Of a DNA stretch of 64,000 bases, positions 25,425-33,734 are shown piece after piece. The position numbers and the translations under genes were made by a program. The notes under the pieces are model-generated. The model did not search any database. It was not told where the DNA came from and saw only the letters and a list, made by a program, of their open reading frames with translations. Numbering within the stretch: the stretch's first letter is position 1; each line of letters starts with the position of its first letter. The DNA is from Methanocorpusculum vombati. GTDB lineage: Archaea > Halobacteriota > Methanomicrobia > Methanomicrobiales > Methanocorpusculaceae. The stretch is taken from contig NZ_JAPTGC010000004.1 in NCBI RefSeq assembly GCF_026891935.1, forward strand, positions 62,001-126,000, given 5' to 3'.

Positions 25425-25883
25425 ATGACCTACCGGCTTCAGGCAGTAACACTGCGGACGGATAATTCTTTGGAAGGAATGGAACGCATCGCCGCCGTCT
25501 GGCGGGATATTGTCAGCGGGAAACTGCCGCTGATGGCCGATAATGACGGCGTGATGCAAAGCGGACTCTCATCGGTTTCGCGGTACAGCAACTATGCAGA
25601 GGAGGAACGGGGACGGTATGATCTGACAATCATGACCGTTCCGGCAGAGTTCTTTGCGGAGATGGAGGAGAAGGTACAGGCAGGACTATACAAAAAATAT
25701 GAGACAAGAGATGCGTGCGGCGATGTCGGCATCTGTGTAAAAGCCGCGTGGAATGCGGTCTGGACTGATCAGCAGAACGGCAGTCTCCGTCGTGCGTTCA
25801 CTGAGGATTATGAAAGCACGGTGCCTCCGGCATTCACGAAGGACGGACAGGCGCACTGTTATCTGTACATCGCCGTGCGGTAA
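25425..25883 (+). CDS. GyrI-like small-molecule-binding domain protein
   Basis: A 152-aa soluble protein resembling stand-alone GyrI-like/AraC effector-binding domains (YdeE type). The pattern is YSNYAEEERGRYDLTIMTVPA, then KYETRDACGDVGICVKAAWNAVW, then AFTEDYESTVPP and a final strand CYLYIAVR, which follows the two-fold SHS2 repeat of that family. Stand-alone members bind drugs or other hydrophobic ligands, or modulate regulators. There is no DNA-binding domain. ATG 25425 fits the domain start; an in-frame start at 25374 would add 17 residues. It is divergent from the metal operon. Confidence 0.65.
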   Translation: MTYRLQAVTLRTDNSLEGMERIAAVWRDIVSGKLPLMADNDGVMQSGLSSVSRYSNYAEEERGRYDLTIMTVPAEFFAEMEEKVQAGLYKKYETRDACGDVGICVKAAWNAVWTDQQNGSLRRAFTEDYESTVPPAFTKDGQAHCYLYIAVR

Positions 25884-25888
25884 AAAAA

Positions 25889-26527
25889 TTATACTCCTTT
25901 CCGATACAGGCTGTAGGAGTAGACGAACGGAATGCCCGCGACAAGGATCATGAGGATCACCAGTACCGGCAGGAACCAGACAGCAGGCAGGAATGCACAG
26001 AGAAGCAGCAGAACACCGCCAAAAATCCAGAGGTAGCCGGCGAGATGATGGGTTCTGTTCCAGTTCTCCTCACTGTTGAGCGTCCAGGGGAGACGGATGC
26101 CCACCGTATAACTCTGTTTTGACTTCGGCAGATAGTTCCCGATTGCAATCAGCAGGACGCCGAGAAAAATCGGTACGATAACCTGAACCGGAATTTCTAC
26201 GCCCATACTGGCAAACAGCGTAACCGGCATGAGGATCAGCGTCAGCACGGGGATGATCCATTTGGAAAGAAGCACCAGCGTTTTTGAAGCGTTTTCAATC
26301 TTCGGGTCAGTCCGCAGACCAAACTGCAGAAACAGGTTCAAGCCGCACATGAGAAACGGAAGTCCGAAGACACCGATAGCTTTCGGTACGTAGCCGTTCG
26401 GCTCTCCCGCGGCATCCCAGTGAATAATCAGCTGGTCGGGCAGCTGGTCCCAGAGCAGAAGGCCGAAAATGATCGGCAGCAGGCAGACGACGGAGGTCGC
26501 AAGAGCAGTAACATTGTTTTGTTTCAT
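25889..26527 (-). CDS. SdpI/DUF1648-family membrane protein
   Basis: A 212-aa membrane protein with about six helices. The N-terminal PDQLIIHWDAAGEPNGYVPK is the hallmark of DUF1648, and TVGIRLPWTLNSEENWNRTHHLAGYLW is the SdpI signature. In Bacillus, SdpI is both immunity protein against the SDP toxin and signal receptor that sequesters the repressor SdpR. No toxin gene is visible here. Its start overlaps the regulator gene's stop by 4 bases, so they are coupled. Confidence 0.85.
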   Translation of the reverse strand: MKQNNVTALATSVVCLLPIIFGLLLWDQLPDQLIIHWDAAGEPNGYVPKAIGVFGLPFLMCGLNLFLQFGLRTDPKIENASKTLVLLSKWIIPVLTLILMPVTLFASMGVEIPVQVIVPIFLGVLLIAIGNYLPKSKQSYTVGIRLPWTLNSEENWNRTHHLAGYLWIFGGVLLLLCAFLPAVWFLPVLVILMILVAGIPFVYSYSLYRKGV

Positions 26528-26796
26528 TTGGGTTGTTCCTCCCGGAACTGGGCGAACCAGAACATCACCTCTTCGAAGACGGAGATGTTGAGTTCATAGT
26601 AGATGAAATTTTTTTCTTTGTGTTCCCGTATGAGGTCAGCCTTCTTCAGCTGCGCAAGATGATAGGAGATGGTGGCGTTCGTCATCGTAAAGCGGCCGGC
26701 AATCTCTCCGGCGGAGAGTTTGCCGTCTTTGAGCATAACGAGAATCTCCCGCCGCACGGGATCGGCGAGGGCTTTGAAGGTTTCCGGAAATCCCAT
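26524..26796 (-). CDS. ArsR-family winged-helix repressor (SdpR-like)
   Basis: A 90-aa single winged helix. FKALADPVRREILVMLKDGKLSAGEIA followed by NATISYHLAQLKKADLI is the ArsR helix-turn-helix, and the ending NISVFEEVMFWF is the dimer helix of the SdpR branch. No metal-binding cysteines are seen, so it is probably not a metalloregulator. It precedes and overlaps the SdpI-like gene. A perfect inverted repeat 29 bases upstream is the likely autoregulatory site. Confidence 0.87.
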   Translation of the reverse strand: MGFPETFKALADPVRREILVMLKDGKLSAGEIAGRFTMTNATISYHLAQLKKADLIREHKEKNFIYYELNISVFEEVMFWFAQFREEQPK

Positions 26797-26824
26797 TCCT
26801 CATCCCTATATTCTGTTGCCCGAT

Positions 26825-26848
26825 CTATTTAGATGTTTTTCTAAATAG
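26825..26848. promoter_or_regulatory. Probable operator of the SdpR-like repressor
   Basis: A perfect 9-bp inverted repeat (ctatttaga and tctaaatag) separated by 6 bases. It lies 29 bases upstream of the repressor's ATG (minus strand), overlapping the expected core promoter. The size and symmetry fit an ArsR-family dimer site, so autorepression is likely. Confidence 0.65.
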
Positions 26849-26916
26849 TTCAAACAGACCTCAGGATCCCTGACAGGCATGGTATCGCAGGATTTTTGCC
26901 GCATAAAAAAAGAATG

Positions 26917-28188
26917 TCAGACCATCTGTTCAGGCGAGCCCTGCATGTACTCGCGGCAGACAGTCGTTGCGTAGTGGCCGGGCGGAAGCGTGAACCGGAG
27001 CGTGACATCCGTTCCCGAAATTTCCGAGGCGACCTCGGTTCTGAGAACGATCTTTCGGTGGGCACCGTCGAAGTTTGTTCCGGTAAAGGCGGATGCGTTT
27101 GCGAAGCTCTGCATTGAGACACCGTCCTTCTCCATCAGGGCAAACATCTCCTCTTCCAGGGGTCCGGGCGTTACCGGCAGTGTTGCGCCGGGCATCCATG
27201 CAGCGACCGCACACCGACCGCGTTTCATGTGCTGGCGTGCAGTTGGAAGATTCTTTTCGGTGACGGTATCGATACGGTCGTTGGCGAAGATGAGATGTTC
27301 GCCCACGTTCGCATCACTGAGCGGGACGCCCGCCGCACAGCGTGCGGAGAGTGCCATGTTAAAGAGCCAGGACTGATAGGCCGAGACGAACATCGAGAGA
27401 AGCTTCGGCGGCATGGCCCGGAGTGCTGCGCCATACTCGCCGGGATGTTTTGCAAGGGAGTCGAGCATGATGCGTTCGTAGGAGAGTTTTGCCGGGAGGT
27501 CGTGCAGGGCGGCTTTGGCGTCGCCGGTCTCGGCGAACGCCGTCCGGGCAGCTTTGACCTCGTCGGATTCGTGAGGGAAAGCGTCGCCGACATAGATCTT
27601 CACTGCGTCCTCATACTCGCCGCGGAGAATGTGGAGGCCGACGCGGTGTGTGACCGGTTTTAATGCGCCGAATCGCTGGATTCCGTAATAGTTGGGGATG
27701 CCGGAGGAGAGAATATCGGCGGTGATTGCGGCGGTTCGTTCGGCGAGGCCTTCGGAGTCGCAGCTGCGAAGCGTGATTGCAAACCGGTTTCCTTCGAGAT
27801 TGCCGAGACCGAGGTTGAACTGGTGGTGCGTGACGGGTTCTAAGACGATGTCTTTGAGGGAGACTTTTGCCAGGTCCTCCTCGGTGACGTCGTAGAGGGA
27901 GATGTACTGGGTTGTTACGGCATTGCGATCCTTGGTTCCTCCCCATCCGAGTCGTTTGGGGCTGATGGCGAGCCGTTTTGCGATCTCCCGCATGGCGTGC
28001 TGGTGTTCCCAGGAGGTTTTGGTGAGCTTTGCGATAAGGTAGGGGCCGGTTCCGGTAAAGGCGACCGGCAGTTCTTCGACGATGAAGTCCTGCGGGGTGC
28101 TACGGAGAACGCCGCCGATTCCCCGGGTGTCGGTTGCGTAGTAGGTCATGCCGAGGGACTGTTCGAGGGGATACGTGGAGGGTTTCAT
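26917..28188 (-). CDS. truD: tRNA pseudouridine(13) synthase
   Basis: Converts U13 of tRNA to pseudouridine; cytoplasmic, 423 aa, normal for archaeal TruD. The catalytic aspartate is in GWGGTKDRNAVTTQY near residue 82, preceded by KLTKTSWEHQHAMREIA. Further family motifs are FNLGLGNLEGNRFAI and PNYYGIQRFG near residues 160-172. The C-terminal part contains the TRUD insertion domain. It begins 3 bases after the pth2 stop, so the two tRNA-related genes form an operon. Confidence 0.93.
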   Translation of the reverse strand: MKPSTYPLEQSLGMTYYATDTRGIGGVLRSTPQDFIVEELPVAFTGTGPYLIAKLTKTSWEHQHAMREIAKRLAISPKRLGWGGTKDRNAVTTQYISLYDVTEEDLAKVSLKDIVLEPVTHHQFNLGLGNLEGNRFAITLRSCDSEGLAERTAAITADILSSGIPNYYGIQRFGALKPVTHRVGLHILRGEYEDAVKIYVGDAFPHESDEVKAARTAFAETGDAKAALHDLPAKLSYERIMLDSLAKHPGEYGAALRAMPPKLLSMFVSAYQSWLFNMALSARCAAGVPLSDANVGEHLIFANDRIDTVTEKNLPTARQHMKRGRCAVAAWMPGATLPVTPGPLEEEMFALMEKDGVSMQSFANASAFTGTNFDGAHRKIVLRTEVASEISGTDVTLRFTLPPGHYATTVCREYMQGSPEQMV

Positions 28189-28191
28189 GGT

Positions 28192-28557
28192 TCAGAGAAG
28201 CGGGAGGCTGCCGGTGACTTTGTCGATGAGTTCGGCTTTTGCGGGACCGATGCCAAGGGCGGTAACGGTTCCGGGCGGTATTTCGGTGTAGCCTGCGTCG
28301 ATAATGAGGGAGACGGGGAGTCCCTGTATTTCAGCGGTTGCTTTGAGTTCGTAGAGTGAGCGTTCGCCCTGGACTTTGAGGGCGACTTTTTTCTGGCCTT
28401 CCCGCATCCAGGCTTTTTTGTCGAGGAGGGAGGCTTTTTCAAAGGCGCCGATCGAGGCATGGGCTGCCTGGGCGCACATTTTGCCGCAGCTGAGTTTGAG
28501 GTCGGTCCGCAGGATGAGGCATTGTTTGTATTTGAAGACGTCTTCGCCGCCGGTCAT
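28192..28557 (-). CDS. pth2: Peptidyl-tRNA hydrolase, archaeal/eukaryal type
   Basis: Hydrolyses peptidyl-tRNA to recycle tRNA; cytoplasmic. The 121-aa protein contains KQCLILRTDLKLSCGKMCAQAAHAS at its start, the Pth2 signature with the catalytic lysine and histidine region, then ALKVQGE, DAGYTEIPPGT and TALGIGP. ATG 28557 gives the normal length; an upstream in-frame start would add unrelated residues. It is followed directly by truD and preceded by the end of hsdR. Confidence 0.92.
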   Translation of the reverse strand: MTGGEDVFKYKQCLILRTDLKLSCGKMCAQAAHASIGAFEKASLLDKKAWMREGQKKVALKVQGERSLYELKATAEIQGLPVSLIIDAGYTEIPPGTVTALGIGPAKAELIDKVTGSLPLL

Positions 28558-28615
28558 GTGTGGGGATGTATTGGGCGGTAAAGAGGATAAAGAGAACGGG
28601 ATGAATGAGGGGAGG

Positions 28616-31600
28616 TCAGAGCACTGCATCCGTCCAGAGTTCACACTGGCGGATAACCGTATTTACCGCATCCTCCATTCCTTCCGGCGGGTAATGATGT
28701 TCTTTGAGCAGACGTTTTACCAACCGCCGCATCCCTGCCCGTGCCGTCTCTTTTTTCTGCCAGTCGATGGTTTTGTTTTTCCGCAGGAGATCCGTCAGTT
28801 CGCGGGTAATTGCAATCAGTTCCTCATTTTCGTAGAAGTCTTTGACTGCCGCAGGTTTGGTCAGGGCATCATAGAATGCAGTTTCTTCAACCGTCAGTCC
28901 GAGCTTTTCTCCTGCGGCATGGGCAGAGATCATGTCCTTTGCCATGCCGAGAAGTTCTTCGATGACCTGTTCGTTGGTAAGCATGCCTTTCAGATACGAA
29001 CTCATTGCACGGGAGAGAAGTTCGGAGAATCGTTCTGACTGTACAAGATTTGTCCGCTGGTAGACGGAGATCTGATCCGCCAGCAGTCTCTTCAGCAGTT
29101 CGACTGCGAGATTTTTCTCTTTCATCTTCGCAATGTCTTCAAGGAATTTTGGATCGAAGAGGGAGAACTCCTGCTTGATATCCGAGAAGAGGTTGATGAC
29201 TCCTTCGCTTTGGATGCTCTGTTTCAGAAGTTCGTTGATACGGGCATTGAGTTCCCGAAGGGAAAGCTGTCCTTTGCTTTCAACGCGGGTCAGTAGTGTT
29301 CTGACTGCCTCGAAGTAGGCGGCAAGGAGCCGTTCATCCTGATGTAAGAGACTGCGGCAGAGCGAGAGAGCCTGCCGGAGAGCGAGGGATTCTTTGATGA
29401 AGATCTTTTTTGTTTCTTCCCGGGCCGGTGCGGAGAGGAAGTCCACACCTCCGCTGATGGCCCGCGCCCGATCGAGATCAGTACCTTGGGAAAAGCCGGA
29501 GTAGTCGTATCCGTGCAGAAGGTCGCGGCAGACTTCGAGTTTTTCATCAAACTTGGGTTTGGCAACTTTGCTGATGTCGGTGTCTCCGTAGTTGTGCCGG
29601 TCGCGGCGGGTGTAGTCGTGCATCGCCTGACGGAGATCGCGTGCGATTCCGACATAGTCTACCACGAGTCCTCCTTCTTTGTCGCCGAAGACGCGGTTGA
29701 CCCGGGCGATTGCCTGCATGAGGTTGTGGCCGCTCATGGGTTTGTAGACGTACATGGTGGCGAGCGAGGGGACATCAAAGCCGGTGAGCCACATGTCGAC
29801 AACGATTGCGATCTTCAGGGGGTCGGTGTTGTCCTTGAACTTTTTCGCCATCTCGTCACGGTACGCTTTGGTGCCGATAACCTGCCGCCACTCTTCGGGG
29901 TCGTTGTTTGCGGAGGTCATGACAACGCCGATCTTTTCCTGCCATGCGGGGCGGAGGTCGAGGATTTTGTGGTAGATCTTCATGGCAATGTCGCGGGAGT
30001 AGGCGACGATCATTGCTTTGCCGGTGAGTTCATACTGCCGGTTTGTTTCGTAGTGGGCTACAATGTCTGAACAGAGGGCGTCGATGGTCTGCGGGGCTGC
30101 GAGGATGCTTTCAAGTTTACTGAGTTCGTGTTTGCTTTTCTCGATGATGTACTCGGGGGCTTCTTCTGCAACGATGTCGTACTCTAAATCGATCTGATGG
30201 AGAATAGTCTCGTTTAAGTGGAGGTTGATGACCCGGCTTTCGTAGTAGACGGGGCGGGTTGCGCCATCTTCCACGGACTGGGTCATGTCGTAGATGTCGA
30301 TGTAGTCACCGAAGATTTCGCGGGTGCTTCTATCTTTGGAGGAGATGGGGGTTCCGGTAAAGCCGATGTAGGTTGCGTTCGGGAGGCTGTCACGGATCTT
30401 TCGTGCGGTGCCGACCGAGATTTTTCCGGTTGTTGCGTTGATTTTTTCTTCGAGTCCGTACTGGCTGCGGTGTGCTTCGTCGGCGATGACGATGATGTTT
30501 CGCCGCAGGGAGAGCGGGTCGTCAGACTCTTCGAACTTCTGCATGGTGGTGAAGATGATGCCGTTTGCTTTCCGTCCGGCGAGGAGCTGTCTGAGGTCGG
30601 TGCGGCTTTCGGCCTGGATGGGGGTCTGACGGAGGTAGTCTTTGCAGTTGGAAAACTGGCTGAAGAGCTGGTTGTCGAGGTCGTTTCGGTCGGTGATGAC
30701 GACGATGGTAGGACTTTCGAGGGCGGTCTGGAGCAGTTTTGCGTAGAAGACCATGGAGAGGGATTTTCCGCTGCCCTGTGTGTGCCAGAAGACGCCACCT
30801 TTTCCGTCGGTTTTTGTGGCGGTCTTGGTGGATTCAACGGCTTTTCGGACGGCGAAGTACTGGTGGTAGGCTGCGAGTATTTTGGTGTCGCTGTCTTCGG
30901 TCCGGGAGTAGCAGATGAAGTTTTTGAGGATGTCGATGAGGCGGTTTTTTTCCAGGATTCCTTCGAAGAGTACGTCGAATGCGGCGATTGAGGTGTTTTC
31001 GTAGTTGCCGTCGGTGGTTTTCCATTCCATGTACCGGTCTTCTTTGGCGGTGATGGTTCCGGCTTTGGAGGTGGCCTGGTCGCTCATGATGCAGAGGGCG
31101 TTGTAGATAAAGAGGGAGGGGATGTCATGGAGGTAGTTGCGGAGCTGGCGGTAGGCTTCGGAGACGTCGGTGTTTTCGCGGGATGGTGATTTGAGTTCGA
31201 TGACGATTACGGGGATGCCGTTTACGAAGATGACGATGTCGGGGCGTTTTTCTGCGTTGTCGATGACCGTCCACTGGTTTATGACGGTGAAGGTGTTGTT
31301 TTCCGGGTTGTGGTGGTCGATGAGCCGGATGAGATCGGATCGTTCTTCACGACCGTCGAAGTATTTTACGGGGATACCGTTCTGGAGGTAGTCGGTTGCG
31401 ATGATGTTTTTGTGGGTGAGGGTTGCGGCGTCGATGGTTTTGAGTCGGGTTACTGCTTCGGTGACGGCGGCGGCGGGTTTTTTGGGGTTGATTTTTTGGA
31501 GGGAGGGGAGGAGGTCGTCTTCGTAGAGGGGGTTGTGATAGTCGCGGGGGATGTCCGGGCCGTAGCGGTAGGTGTAGCCGAGGCTCTGGATGAGTTCAAG

Positions 31601-31636
31601 GACGGCGTTTTCGAAGTTGGCTTCGGTGAAGGACAT
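28616..31636 (-). CDS. hsdR: Type I restriction enzyme, R subunit
   Basis: The translocase/nuclease subunit of a type I restriction enzyme, 1006 aa. The N-terminal PD-(D/E)xK nuclease has RPDIVIFVNG and IPVIVIELKSP (about 131-151). The SF2 motor follows: Walker A HTQGSGKSLSM near 287, DEAH box VIADEAHRSQYG near 384, and GFTGTP and RVNRVFGDKEGG later. The C-terminal part is helical and binds the methylase. The start lies 27 bases after the DUF1828 gene. hsdM and hsdS are 4-8 kb upstream on the same strand, separated by four accessory genes. It looks intact. Confidence 0.93.
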   Translation of the reverse strand: MSFTEANFENAVLELIQSLGYTYRYGPDIPRDYHNPLYEDDLLPSLQKINPKKPAAAVTEAVTRLKTIDAATLTHKNIIATDYLQNGIPVKYFDGREERSDLIRLIDHHNPENNTFTVINQWTVIDNAEKRPDIVIFVNGIPVIVIELKSPSRENTDVSEAYRQLRNYLHDIPSLFIYNALCIMSDQATSKAGTITAKEDRYMEWKTTDGNYENTSIAAFDVLFEGILEKNRLIDILKNFICYSRTEDSDTKILAAYHQYFAVRKAVESTKTATKTDGKGGVFWHTQGSGKSLSMVFYAKLLQTALESPTIVVITDRNDLDNQLFSQFSNCKDYLRQTPIQAESRTDLRQLLAGRKANGIIFTTMQKFEESDDPLSLRRNIIVIADEAHRSQYGLEEKINATTGKISVGTARKIRDSLPNATYIGFTGTPISSKDRSTREIFGDYIDIYDMTQSVEDGATRPVYYESRVINLHLNETILHQIDLEYDIVAEEAPEYIIEKSKHELSKLESILAAPQTIDALCSDIVAHYETNRQYELTGKAMIVAYSRDIAMKIYHKILDLRPAWQEKIGVVMTSANNDPEEWRQVIGTKAYRDEMAKKFKDNTDPLKIAIVVDMWLTGFDVPSLATMYVYKPMSGHNLMQAIARVNRVFGDKEGGLVVDYVGIARDLRQAMHDYTRRDRHNYGDTDISKVAKPKFDEKLEVCRDLLHGYDYSGFSQGTDLDRARAISGGVDFLSAPAREETKKIFIKESLALRQALSLCRSLLHQDERLLAAYFEAVRTLLTRVESKGQLSLRELNARINELLKQSIQSEGVINLFSDIKQEFSLFDPKFLEDIAKMKEKNLAVELLKRLLADQISVYQRTNLVQSERFSELLSRAMSSYLKGMLTNEQVIEELLGMAKDMISAHAAGEKLGLTVEETAFYDALTKPAAVKDFYENEELIAITRELTDLLRKNKTIDWQKKETARAGMRRLVKRLLKEHHYPPEGMEDAVNTVIRQCELWTDAVL

Positions 31637-31663
31637 GGATTATTTTTATTTTTGTTACTGATT

Positions 31664-32431
31664 TTATGCGGCAAGTTGCGGTATGATTGTTTCGAGGTTC
31701 TCATATGATATGGGCAGGATATCACAGGTATTACATACATCCTCGACGCCTCTGCTGAGTGGTTTGCTTGAACTGATGATTACATAGAGCCGGGAGTTTC
31801 TTACCTCCCGGATGTCATTCCATCTGAATGCCAGTGCCTCTATCTGTTGCAGCGTGAGGTTATTATATGTCTGTATGAGTCTTTCCGGGGTTGTTTCATC
31901 AGGGGAGGGTGGGATCACCATTTCAAATGAGTGCGTCATCCCTGATTTACCTGTGAGGGAGACTTTTGTGTTGAATCTGATTTTGTGTCTGGTGAGCCAG
32001 AGCTTCACATCTTCGGTGAACATCTGTCCGACGTTTTGTTTTGAGGTATAGGAAAGATCGTTTACAGCAAGGATTGCCTGTATGAGGTTGTGCTTTTTTT
32101 GGGGATAGGTTTGTTTGGAGGTGATTACCTGTAGTTCATTTTCTTCACTGAGATTGACACCAAGTCCTGAGAGTATTTCTTCAAGGAGTTCCTGACGTTT
32201 GTCTGTGTCCAGTCTGCATCCACATGATTCAAGGTCGTTAATGGTATATCCCCCATCACTGAGAAGGTATCCCTGTTCACTGAGTTTTTTGAGATAAATC
32301 TGGATGCAGTCGTTGTTCCGGTCAAGGAAAGGTGTAGTAATTTCCTGATAGTCCCCGACATCCCTGATTGTAATCTGTTCACCAAACCAAGTGGTGTAGG
32401 ATTGCAACAATGTATCTATGTCTGCTGCCAT
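31664..32431 (-). CDS. DUF1828/DUF1829 protein
   Basis: A 255-aa soluble protein. The first 90 residues (ITTPFLDRNNDCIQIYLKK, then YLLSDGGYTINDLESCG) match my memory of DUF1828. The C-terminal part (RHKIRFNTKVSLTGKSGMTH ... NSRLYVIISSS) corresponds to DUF1829. The family occurs in phage, plasmid and restriction loci but its function is unknown. Its first 16 bases overlap the end of the 178-aa gene, so the two are probably co-translated and may act together. It lies directly upstream of hsdR. Confidence 0.72.
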   Translation of the reverse strand: MAADIDTLLQSYTTWFGEQITIRDVGDYQEITTPFLDRNNDCIQIYLKKLSEQGYLLSDGGYTINDLESCGCRLDTDKRQELLEEILSGLGVNLSEENELQVITSKQTYPQKKHNLIQAILAVNDLSYTSKQNVGQMFTEDVKLWLTRHKIRFNTKVSLTGKSGMTHSFEMVIPPSPDETTPERLIQTYNNLTLQQIEALAFRWNDIREVRNSRLYVIISSSKPLSRGVEDVCNTCDILPISYENLETIIPQLAA

Positions 32432-32952
32432 TGGTCTGCTCCACGTTGGATTTCCGGTTTTTTTATGATCGTACAGAAACTCATGAATTCGTCCAGCGTT
32501 TTCCAGGGGTCTTCAGGGGAGGTGAATGAGGTGTTTTCGAGAGTTTGTGCAAACCTGAGACTGTATCCTTCGCGATAGGTATGAAGATGCGGTCCAACGA
32601 TGCGTTCTCCATCCGGATTTATGTGGACAAGGCTGGACCCTATATCGATACGTGCAAGGAGGATGTTGGTACTTTTGACCCGCAGTTGATCGGATACTTT
32701 GTAGAAGTCGTATTTACCGGGGGTGACAGTGAGATAAAACAGTTCTGATCTGTCAATGGCGATTATGGGGACTTCGAGACGACATCCGGCATCCGGGTAT
32801 GTGTGGAGGTGATCATTAACACGTTGTTTGGGCAGGTAAAGGAGGGTGTCTGCGTTGCTTTGTGAAACCAGCTGTTCATATGGTGGTTCAGGTTCACTTA
32901 CACAGAGTGTCTGCCCGGAGTCAATCTGATAGAGAGTATCCTCATGCTGCAT
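32416..32952 (-). CDS. Hypothetical partner of the DUF1828 protein, 178 aa
   Basis: No named family recognised with certainty. It is a soluble, mostly beta protein; residues 65-135 (EVPIIAIDRSELFYLTV, then NILLARIDIGSSLVHINPDG, then GPHLHTYREGYS) suggest a beta-barrel-like core with repeated histidines. The C-terminus ends in helices. A Shine-Dalgarno ggagg lies about 12 bases upstream of ATG 32952; the same ccggaggaaaa leader precedes the broken nucleotidyltransferase gene. The 16-base overlap with the DUF1828 gene implies a two-component module inside the restriction locus. Confidence 0.7.
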   Translation of the reverse strand: MQHEDTLYQIDSGQTLCVSEPEPPYEQLVSQSNADTLLYLPKQRVNDHLHTYPDAGCRLEVPIIAIDRSELFYLTVTPGKYDFYKVSDQLRVKSTNILLARIDIGSSLVHINPDGERIVGPHLHTYREGYSLRFAQTLENTSFTSPEDPWKTLDEFMSFCTIIKKPEIQRGADQWQQT

Positions 32953-33036
32953 TGTACCTATTTTCCTCCGGAACCCAAGTCTGTTTAATTATGTTCTGAG
33001 TGATAATAAGTGTTTCTTTGATTGTGTGATTCGATT

Positions 33037-33385
33037 TTATGTACCGAGTGCTGGATTTTCACATATGATGGTGTCCTGTTCGATGATGGGGCGGAGAATA
33101 GGACTGATCCATTTTCTGCTGACGAGATCAATTTTTCTACCGAATGTCTGTTCGAGGTGATCATGCAGGCCGGTAAGGTTGGCTAGGGTTGCAAGGTTGG
33201 CAAGTTGCTTTTCCAGGCTGAAAGGTGTAGAGGATGTCGATGTCCGATTCAGGTGTGTCTTCACCCTGACTGACGGATCCGAAGATGCCAATCTCGGCGA
33301 TGTCGTAGGATTTTCGGAGGCAGGGGAGTTCCTGTTCAATAGTTTTCAGGATGTATGATTTGATGCTGATGTATGGTTCGTCCAT
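33037..33385 (-). pseudogene. MNT-type nucleotidyltransferase, frameshifted
   Basis: From ATG 33385 the frame encodes a minimal nucleotidyltransferase: EIGIFGSVSQGEDTPESDIDILYTF holds the GSx10DxD active site, with the family's N-terminal helices before it. At about 33218-33226 the frame shifts, and the remainder (FSLEKQLANLATLANL, then HLEQTFGRKIDLVSRKWI, ending about 33037) continues in the next frame. Total length is 3n+1, so removing one base would give about 115 residues, normal for MNT proteins. Such proteins usually pair with HEPN toxins or act in defence loci; no HEPN partner is seen, so the module is probably dead. Confidence 0.8.
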
Positions 33386-33734
33386 GCGATTTTCCTCCGG
33401 AAATGGTATGTATGAGGTATTTGTACTGGGAGGGTATTAGGGTTTCTCTCAGAGAGGAGTTATGATATCTAACGATAATTCATTCATCCTGCAGATCATG
33501 ACAAGGAAAAACAATGGATTGATGATAAAAACTTAATTTAGATTATTTTTCATAAACAGGCGTATATATAATAACTACAATAAGAAATGGTAATTCGTAT
33601 TCAATAAATATAATGACACATTATTTCAATTAATATGGAAAAAAACAACGTACATTTCGATGAAAAAAGAACTCAGGCAATATAAATCTGCCTAGATGAT
33701 TTTTATGCGAATATCTCAGTAAAAATAACATATT
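33386..33734. other. AT-rich gap inside the restriction island
   Basis: This stretch separates the FRG-domain gene from the broken nucleotidyltransferase. It is very AT-rich, with no open frame of note and no RNA gene recognised. On the minus strand it includes several possible TATA boxes (for example around tatatata at 33563-33570), so a promoter for the downstream accessory genes and hsdR may lie here. Confidence 0.45.
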
